Below, piece by piece: positions 58,445 through 64,000 of a DNA stretch of 64,000 nucleotides. A program made the translations under genes and the position numbers. The notes beneath the pieces were generated by a model, which saw only the letters and a program-made list of their open reading frames with translations, made no database searches and was not told the origin of the DNA. Where the stretch lies: the NCBI GenBank assembly GCA_016192425.1, contig JACPUE010000028.1, positions 99,307 to 163,306 of the forward strand, given 5' to 3'. Numbering within the stretch: the first letter of the stretch is position 1; each line of letters opens with the position of its first letter. Origin of the DNA: Burkholderiales bacterium (GTDB taxonomy: Bacteria; Pseudomonadota; Gammaproteobacteria; Burkholderiales; Burkholderiaceae_C).

Positions 58445-59938
58445 TCAAGGCGGGGCCACCCGCGCAAGCTGCGGAATGAGCCGGTGGTAGAAGCGGATGG
58501 CGTCGGCATAGTTCTGTACGCTCAGGCGCTCGTTGGTGCCATGAAAGCGCTTGAGGTCTTCGCCATTGGCGCGGATGGGCGAGAACTTGAAGATGTGGTC
58601 GCTGATGGCGCCATAGTGAATGGAGTCCGTGCCCCCCACCATCAGGCCCGGCGCCACCAGCGCGTCGGGAAACACCTCGCGGATGGTCTGGTTCAGGGTG
58701 CGGTACTGCACCGAATCGGTGGGCGCCACCTTGGACGCATCCACCGCACCGGGCAGGGCCGTCAGCTCGAACTTGCCGCCCGGCGCCGCATCGGCCACAT
58801 GGCTGTGCATGTGCGCCAGCACGGCCTCCTTGGTATCGCCCGGCAGAAGGCGGAAGTTCACCGTGGCCTCGGCACCGCCAGGCAAGACGTTTTCCTGGTT
58901 TCCGGCGTGGACGACGGTCAGCGCCGTGGTAGTGCGCAGCATGGCATTGGTGCTGGCGGCGCCTTCGAGCTGCTTCTGCACCATGGGGCCAAACAGCCAC
59001 AGGTTGGACAGCGCCACGCGCGAAAAGCCCCCCATCTCGGGTGCCAGGGTGTCGAACATCTCGCCCGCCACCCCACGGATCCCCGCAGGCAGTTGCCGAT
59101 CCTCCAGCCGCTGGAGCGCCGCACTCACCATGGCGATGGCGCTGGTACCCTGGGGTGGCGGCATGGACGAATGCCCCGGCGTGGCCGACACCTTGAGCAC
59201 GACCGACATATAGCCCTTCTCGGCCACACCGATGAGCGCCGTGGGCTGGGCAATGCCCGGCATCAGGCCTTCAAGCACCAGCAAGCCCTCATCGAGCACA
59301 AAATCCAGCTGCACACCGCGCTCCTGCAGCAGCGCGGCAATGCGCGCTGCGCCGCGCAGGCCGGCCACTTCTTCGTCGGCGCCATAGGCCAGGTAAATGG
59401 TGCGCGGCGGCTGGTAACCGCTGGCCAGCAGCATCTCCACAGCCTCCAGTTGCGAGAGCAGGTTGCCCTTGTCATCCCAGGAGCCCCGGCCCCAGACAAA
59501 GCCGTCCTTCACCGCACCCGAGAACGGGGGCACTTGCCAGTCGCCCTCGGTGCCGGGCGCCACGGGCACCACGTCCTGGTGCGCCATGAGCATGATCGGC
59601 CGGGCCTGCGGGTTGGCCCCCTTCCAGGTGTAAAGCAGGCTCAGGCCGCCGACCACCTCGCGCTGCAAGGCTGCATGCGCCCTTGGAAAACGGCTTTGCA
59701 AGAGGGCATGCAAGGCCTGGAACTGGTCAGCGTTGCGCTGGGGGTCGTCGCGTGAAGCAATGGTGTGCAGGCGCACCGCCTCGCCCAGGCGCTGGGCTGC
59801 AGCGGCAGCATCCACCGCCACCGGGGCCAGGGGCGCCACCTGCAACTGGCGCGAGCCCTTGCGCAGCGTGTTGGCGGCAAGCACGGCGGCCAGCAGGAGG
59901 AGCAGGGCGAGCAAGGCCCCGGAAATTTTCTTGGTCAT
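58445..59938 (-). CDS. M20-family metallopeptidase, membrane-anchored
   Basis: A 497-residue protein with an N-terminal helix (GALLALLLLLAAVLAAN), then the dimetal peptidase: IMLMAHQDVVPVAPG (His), GRGSWDDKGN (bridging Asp) and YGADEEVAG (Glu). A later His lies in YGAISDHIFKFSPI-type C-terminal region. It resembles the carboxypeptidase PM20D1-like group with a lid domain. Likely hydrolyses peptides or N-acyl amino acids in the periplasm. Substrate unknown. Confidence 0.9.
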   Translation of the reverse strand: MTKKISGALLALLLLLAAVLAANTLRKGSRQLQVAPLAPVAVDAAAAAQRLGEAVRLHTIASRDDPQRNADQFQALHALLQSRFPRAHAALQREVVGGLSLLYTWKGANPQARPIMLMAHQDVVPVAPGTEGDWQVPPFSGAVKDGFVWGRGSWDDKGNLLSQLEAVEMLLASGYQPPRTIYLAYGADEEVAGLRGAARIAALLQERGVQLDFVLDEGLLVLEGLMPGIAQPTALIGVAEKGYMSVVLKVSATPGHSSMPPPQGTSAIAMVSAALQRLEDRQLPAGIRGVAGEMFDTLAPEMGGFSRVALSNLWLFGPMVQKQLEGAASTNAMLRTTTALTVVHAGNQENVLPGGAEATVNFRLLPGDTKEAVLAHMHSHVADAAPGGKFELTALPGAVDASKVAPTDSVQYRTLNQTIREVFPDALVAPGLMVGGTDSIHYGAISDHIFKFSPIRANGEDLKRFHGTNERLSVQNYADAIRFYHRLIPQLARVAPP

Positions 59939-60145
59939 GGGGTGGCGTCTCCAATCGGGCTGCGGCGCTGTCCATGGCCTTGCCGCATGTGTTACCGAAT
60001 GCTACGCGACCCTGGTGCGCCAGCACAATGGCCATACCGCCCGCAATGGAGGCGAAATCGCCCTACGGGCCCGCCCCTGCCGCCCCAAGGGCCGGGATGG
60101 GCCGCGGCACCGCCAACATCGCTCCCCTGGCGATAATCGGCACCC

Positions 60146-61282
60146 ATGAACAAGCACCGCGTCGTGGTGGGCCTGTCCGGCGGGGTGGACTCTGCCGTCA
60201 CCGCCCACCTTCTCAAGCAACAGGGCCACGAAGTGGTCGGCATCTTCATGAAGAACTGGGAAGATGACGACGACAGCGAGTACTGCTCCAGCCGCCAGGA
60301 CTTCCTGGACGCGGCCAGCGTGGCCGACGTGATCGGCATCGAGATCGAGCACGTCAACTTTGCCGCCGAGTACAAGGACCGCGTGTTTGCCGAGTTCCTG
60401 CGCGAATACCAGGCGGGCCGCACGCCCAACCCGGACGTGCTGTGCAACGCCGAGATCAAGTTCAAGGCCTTTCTGGACCACGCCATGCGCCTGGGCGCCG
60501 AAAAAATCGCCACCGGCCATTACGCCCGTGTGCGCCACAACCCGGCCACGGGCCTGTACGAGCTGCTCAAGGGGCTGGATCCGAGCAAGGACCAGAGCTA
60601 CTTCCTGCACCGGCTGAACCAGGCACAGCTGGCCAAGACGCTGTTCCCCGTGGGCGAGCTGCACAAGACCGAGGTGCGCCGCATTGCCGCCGACATCGGC
60701 CTGCCCAATGCCAAGAAGAAGGATTCCACCGGCATCTGCTTCATCGGCGAGCGGCCGTTCCGCGAATTTCTGAACCGCTACATCAGCCATGCGCCCGGCC
60801 CCATCCTGGACGACAGAGGACGCAAGCTGGGCCAGCATGTGGGCCTGTCGTTCTACACCCTGGGCCAGCGCCAGGGCCTGGGCATTGGCGGCGTGAAGGA
60901 AAAGGGCGCCCAGCGCGGCGGTGGTTCGCACGAGCCCTGGTTCGTGGCGCGCAAGGACCTGGCCAAAAACACGCTGCGTGTGGTGCAGGGGCATGACCAC
61001 CCCTGGCTGCTGTCGCACCGGCTGGTGGCGCAGGATGTGAGCTGGTGCGCAGGCCACGCGCCCACGCCCGGTGCGTATGCCGCCAAGACCCGCTACCGCC
61101 AGCAGGATGCGGCCTGCACGCTGGCCACCGCCCCCGAGGGCTTTGCCCTGGCCTTTGCCGATGCGCAATGGGCCGTAACGCCCGGCCAAAGCGCGGTGCT
61201 GTACGACGGGGAGGTGTGTTTGGGCGGAGGGGTGATCAACGCGGTGGATGGGTTGGAGAACACAGCGGCTGCGGCACGCTGA
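60146..61282 (+). CDS. mnmA: tRNA-specific 2-thiouridylase
   Basis: A 378-residue MnmA that makes 2-thiouridine at position 34 of Lys, Glu and Gln tRNAs. PP-loop [15 protein letters not shown], the catalytic Cys in [14 protein letters not shown] and the second Cys in [13 protein letters not shown] are present. Full length. The gap of 207 bases before it has no recognisable element; the gap after it leads to pqqB. Confidence 0.97.
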   Translation: MNKHRVVVGLSGGVDSAVTAHLLKQQGHEVVGIFMKNWEDDDDSEYCSSRQDFLDAASVADVIGIEIEHVNFAAEYKDRVFAEFLREYQAGRTPNPDVLCNAEIKFKAFLDHAMRLGAEKIATGHYARVRHNPATGLYELLKGLDPSKDQSYFLHRLNQAQLAKTLFPVGELHKTEVRRIAADIGLPNAKKKDSTGICFIGERPFREFLNRYISHAPGPILDDRGRKLGQHVGLSFYTLGQRQGLGIGGVKEKGAQRGGGSHEPWFVARKDLAKNTLRVVQGHDHPWLLSHRLVAQDVSWCAGHAPTPGAYAAKTRYRQQDAACTLATAPEGFALAFADAQWAVTPGQSAVLYDGEVCLGGGVINAVDGLENTAAAAR

Positions 61283-61417
61283 AAAGCCGCACCACCGCCC
61301 CCAGGCAGAGGACACACCCCAGGACGCGCCTTGCGCCATGCTGCGCTCAGCGCTGCAACACCGGGCGTCACACTTTGGAGCACCTTGCACCAAGAGCCTG
61401 GTGGCATGGCCCCTTGC

Positions 61418-61434
61418 GCCTTGCATCGCAAGGC
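61418..61434. promoter_or_regulatory. Inverted repeat upstream of the pqqB promoter
   Basis: GCCTTGC-ATC-GCAAGGC, a perfect 7-bp inverted repeat with a three-base spacer, centred about 65 bases above the predicted +1 of the sigma-54 promoter. It could bind an enhancer-binding protein; a hairpin ending the mnmA transcript is the alternative. Confidence 0.4.
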
Positions 61435-61464
61435 TTGTACGCACCCGTGCTTGACCCGGTAGGT

Positions 61465-61480
61465 TTGGCATCGATATTGC
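61465..61480 (+). promoter_or_regulatory. Sigma-54 (-24/-12) promoter of pqqB
   Basis: TTGGCAT-CGATA-TTGC has GG and GC separated by ten bases, the invariant spacing of RpoN promoters, and both flanking hexamers match TTGGCA and TTGC(T). The +1 would be near 61491, giving a 5' leader of about 64 bases before pqqB. Confidence 0.7.
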
Positions 61481-61554
61481 TGCACAAAGGGCAAGGCCCA
61501 GGAGCCCGTCGGACTTGCACGACCCCGAACAGATTTTGAACAGGTTCACAGACT

Positions 61555-62472
61555 ATGCGCATTCGTGTTCTCGGCTCTTCGGCGGGCGGCGGCTTCCCTC
61601 AGTGGAACTGCAACTGCCCCCAATGCGACGGCGTGCGGCGCGGCACCCTGGCGGCCAAGGCCCGCACCCAGTCTTCCATCGCCATCAGCGACAACAGCCA
61701 GGACTGGCTGCTCGTCAACGCCTCGCCAGACATCCTGCAGCAGATTCGCGCGACCCCCGAGCTGCAACCGGCGCGCGCCATCCGCGACAGCGGCATTGCC
61801 GCCGTGCTGCTGATGGATGCCCAGATCGACCACGTGACCGGCCTGCTGATGCTGCGCGAGCGCAAGACGCCGCTGCCGCTGCTGGCCACGCCCGAGGTGT
61901 TTTCCGACATCGGCAGCGGCTTTCCCATCACGCACATCCTCTCGCACTACTGCGGCACCGCACTGCAAGCCTTGCCCATCGACGGCAGTACCGTGCAGGT
62001 GCCGGGGCTGCCCAGCCTGCAGATCCAGACCGTGTCGCTGTCGTCCAAGCCACCGCCGTATTCGCCCTTTCGCGGCAACCCGCGCGCGGGCGACAACATC
62101 GGGCTGCTCATCCGCAACCCGGCCAACGGTGCCAAGGCGTTTTATGCGCCGGGCCTGGCCGAGGTCACGCCCGCACTCATCACCCTGATGCGCGAATGCG
62201 CTGTGGTGCTGGTAGACGGCACCTTCTGGACGCACGACGAAATGCAGCGCCTGGGCCTGTCGCCCAAGGCGGCGCTCGACATGGGACACCTGCCGCAAAG
62301 CGGCCCGGGCGGCATGATCGAAATGCTCAGCCGCCTGCCCGCCAGCGTGCGCAAGATCCTCATCCACATCAACAACACCAACCCCATCCTGGTGGAAGAC
62401 TCGCCCGAGCGCGCCCTGCTCACGCAGCACGGCATCGAGGTCGCCCACGATGGCATGGACATCGCCTTTTGA
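61555..62472 (+). CDS. pqqB: PQQ biosynthesis protein PqqB
   Basis: A 305-residue MBL-fold protein. [29 protein letters not shown] and [17 protein letters not shown] are diagnostic of PqqB, which hydroxylates the tyrosine-derived moiety of the PQQ intermediate or transports PQQ. Starts at ATG 61555, just after a leader with a sigma-54 promoter. pqqC follows 10 bases later. Confidence 0.96.
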   Translation: MRIRVLGSSAGGGFPQWNCNCPQCDGVRRGTLAAKARTQSSIAISDNSQDWLLVNASPDILQQIRATPELQPARAIRDSGIAAVLLMDAQIDHVTGLLMLRERKTPLPLLATPEVFSDIGSGFPITHILSHYCGTALQALPIDGSTVQVPGLPSLQIQTVSLSSKPPPYSPFRGNPRAGDNIGLLIRNPANGAKAFYAPGLAEVTPALITLMRECAVVLVDGTFWTHDEMQRLGLSPKAALDMGHLPQSGPGGMIEMLSRLPASVRKILIHINNTNPILVEDSPERALLTQHGIEVAHDGMDIAF

Positions 62473-62482
62473 TGGAGCCGCC

Positions 62483-63214
62483 ATGGACATTGCACGCCAC
62501 CCCCGCCCCCACGAAGGCCTGCCCGCCTGGAACCCCGAAGAGTTCAAGGCCCAGCTCCACGCCCAGGGCCGCAGCTACCACATCCACCACCCCTTCAATG
62601 TGCGCATGAACAACGGCGGCTGCACGCCCGGCGAAATCCGCCGCTGGGTGGCCAACCGCTTTTATTACCAGATCTGCATCCCGCGCAAGGACGCCGCCAT
62701 CCTGGCCAACATGCCCGACCGCGAGCACCGCCGCCTGTGGATCGAGCGCATCCTGGACCACGACGGCCACGGCAACTACCAGGGCAGCTCGGCAGGCGGC
62801 ATCGAGGCCTGGACGCGCCTGGGCGAGGCCGTGGGCATCCCGCGCGAAGAACTGCTGTCGCTGCAGCACGTGGTGCCCGCGGTGCGCTTTGCCTGCGATG
62901 CGTATGTGAACTTTGCCGCCAAGGCCCCGTGGCAAGAGGCCGTGTGCTCCTCGCTCACCGAAATGTTTGCGCCGCAGATCCACAAAGACCGCCTGGCCAC
63001 CTGGCCCACCCACTATCCCTGGATCGAGGCAGACGGCCTGGCCTACTTCCGCAGCCGCATTCCACTGGCCAGCCGCGACGTGGAACACGGCCTGCTCGTC
63101 ACGCTGGGCTACTTCCAAACCCGCGAGCAGCAGCACCGCGCGCTGGACATCCTGCAGTTCAAGCTCGACATCCTGTGGGCCATGCTGGACGCGATTGAAA
63201 AGACGGGCCCATGA
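62483..63214 (+). CDS. pqqC: Pyrroloquinoline-quinone synthase PqqC
   Basis: A 243-residue PqqC, the oxidase of the last PQQ step. [35 protein letters not shown] and [19 protein letters not shown] contain the active-site His, Tyr and Arg. Normal length. No pqqD or pqqE follows: a convergent ssb begins 16 bases after the stop. Confidence 0.96.
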   Translation: MDIARHPRPHEGLPAWNPEEFKAQLHAQGRSYHIHHPFNVRMNNGGCTPGEIRRWVANRFYYQICIPRKDAAILANMPDREHRRLWIERILDHDGHGNYQGSSAGGIEAWTRLGEAVGIPREELLSLQHVVPAVRFACDAYVNFAAKAPWQEAVCSSLTEMFAPQIHKDRLATWPTHYPWIEADGLAYFRSRIPLASRDVEHGLLVTLGYFQTREQQHRALDILQFKLDILWAMLDAIEKTGP

Positions 63215-63230
63215 ACCCAAAAACCGCCTC

Positions 63231-63776
63231 TCAGAACGGAATGTCGTCGTCCATGTCGTCAAAACCCGAGGACGCGCGCGGCGCCTGGGCGGCGGGGGCC
63301 GGTGCCGGGCGTGCGGCAGGCGCCGGGGCCGGGCGCTGGGGCGGCGCGGCGCGGCGCGGGGCCTGGTCGTAGCCGCCTGCGTCGCCGCCGTAGCCGCCGT
63401 CGTCGTAGCCACCGCCCTGGGCGCCGCCGCCCATGCCTTGGCGGCTGCCCAGCATCTGCATGGTGTCGGCGCGGATTTCGGTGGCGTAGCGCTCCTGGCC
63501 GGTTTGCTGGTCGGTCCACTTGCGGGTGCGCAGGCTGCCTTCCACATACACCTGCGAGCCTTTGCGCAGGTACTGGCCCACGATTTCAGCCAGGCGGCCG
63601 TTGAAGACCACGCGGTGCCATTCGGTGGCCTCGCGCATTTCGCCGCTCTGCTTGTCCTTCCACTTGTCGGTGGTGGCAATGGTCACGTTGGCCACCTGGT
63701 CGCCGCTGGGGAAGGTGCGCATCTCGGGGTCGCGCCCCAGGTTGCCGACGATGATGACTTTGTTCACGGATGCCAT
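63231..63776 (-). CDS. ssb: Single-stranded DNA-binding protein
   Basis: A 181-residue SSB. An OB-fold domain (residues 1-110, [36 protein letters not shown]) is followed by a Gly/Pro/Ala-rich linker and the acidic DDDIPF tip that binds partner enzymes. Standard essential protein. Convergent with pqqC. Confidence 0.97.
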   Translation of the reverse strand: MASVNKVIIVGNLGRDPEMRTFPSGDQVANVTIATTDKWKDKQSGEMREATEWHRVVFNGRLAEIVGQYLRKGSQVYVEGSLRTRKWTDQQTGQERYATEIRADTMQMLGSRQGMGGGAQGGGYDDGGYGGDAGGYDQAPRRAAPPQRPAPAPAARPAPAPAAQAPRASSGFDDMDDDIPF

Positions 63777-63886
63777 GCTGCTCTACCTCGATGTTGGAAG
63801 GGCGCCGCCTGTAGCACGGCGCCAAACGCCCGATTGTGCCGCAAGCGCCCGGGCTGCCTCAGAGGCTGAGAGTTTTTTGCCCGTGC

Positions 63887-64000
63887 CCGCAAGGCGCGTC
63901 AAAGCGCCGCTGATCGAGGCGCAAAGCGCAGCCATAGCGCGGGCTATGGCGAGCATTTGCAACGACGAGCAGGGGTGTTTTGGCGTGCAAGGCGGGCATA
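63887..64000. repeat. Repeat-like segment at the window edge
   Basis: CCATAGC-GCGG-GCTATGG forms a 7-bp stem (63932-63949) inside a segment bounded by GCAAGGCG on both sides. The layout resembles a further dispersed Comamonadaceae element, but it may be cut by the window edge and no second copy is in view. No gene starts in it. Confidence 0.35.

Noticed and set aside
61283..61554. Search for pqqA upstream of pqqB
   Set aside because: No frame encodes a short peptide with the ExxxY core; the best short frame (TTG 61515) has Glu and Tyr too far apart.

Overview
The window is about 64 kb of very GC-rich, gene-dense bacterial chromosome. Gene order (mreBCD-mrdA divergent from gatCAB; waaE-like glycosyltransferase, zf-CHCC protein and ilvE), codon use and two families of dispersed intergenic repeats point to a betaproteobacterium of the family Comamonadaceae, close to Acidovorax. 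That assignment is inference from content; no rRNA or tRNA gene was seen. The cell would be Gram-negative: porin, TonB receptor, LPS/lipid A enzymes.

Layout. 1-6.4 kb: end of a DcaP-like porin, a DMT exporter, and the rod-shape operon mreB-mreC-mreD-mrdA on the minus strand. 6.6-9.9 kb: gatCAB amidotransferase. 9.9-16.3 kb: pyrE with a DUF4124 gene, xth, an orphan GspE/PilB ATPase, an AsnC-type regulator divergent from an RhtA-like exporter, and an MBL hydrolase. 16.4-21 kb: M48 protease, AmpG-like MFS permease, two-component system. 21-25.7 kb: O-antigen ligase, glycosyltransferase, zinc-finger protein, ilvE, radA. 25.8-27 kb: a secreted barnase-type RNase with its barstar. 27-36.4 kb: maeB, a DUF2946/TonB receptor pair, and a beta-alanine-type operon (aminotransferase, mmsA) with a divergent LysR gene.

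36.5-44.9 kb is the most unusual part. A membrane/polyamine cluster (SPFH-SHOCT protein, DUF4178, DUF350, membrane spermidine synthase, FAD oxidoreductase) is interrupted by a DUF3800 gene, a candidate structured ncRNA on the opposite strand, and a shrunken type III restriction subunit. The ncRNA has its own promoter, a 12-bp closing stem and an intrinsic terminator, and is read antisense to the DUF3800 3' end.

44.9-57.3 kb is an envelope and redox region. A QseBC-like system is divergent from eptA, followed by dgkA, which could recycle the diacylglycerol EptA releases. Next come an ApbE flavin transferase, a PepSY flavoreductase, DUF2271, PepSY and a ferric-reductase-like protein, divergent from a PepSY-PhoPQ-like operon. 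Both two-component systems have an 11-bp-period direct repeat in the divergent promoter region. 57.4-64 kb: GNAT, NUDIX, M20 peptidase, mnmA, then pqqB-pqqC behind a strong sigma-54 promoter signature but without pqqA, pqqD or pqqE, and ssb.

Two repeat families recur: a short palindromic element (six copies, two inside one coding sequence) and a ~120-bp GC-rich hairpin element (two copies). A third repeat-like segment lies at the right edge.
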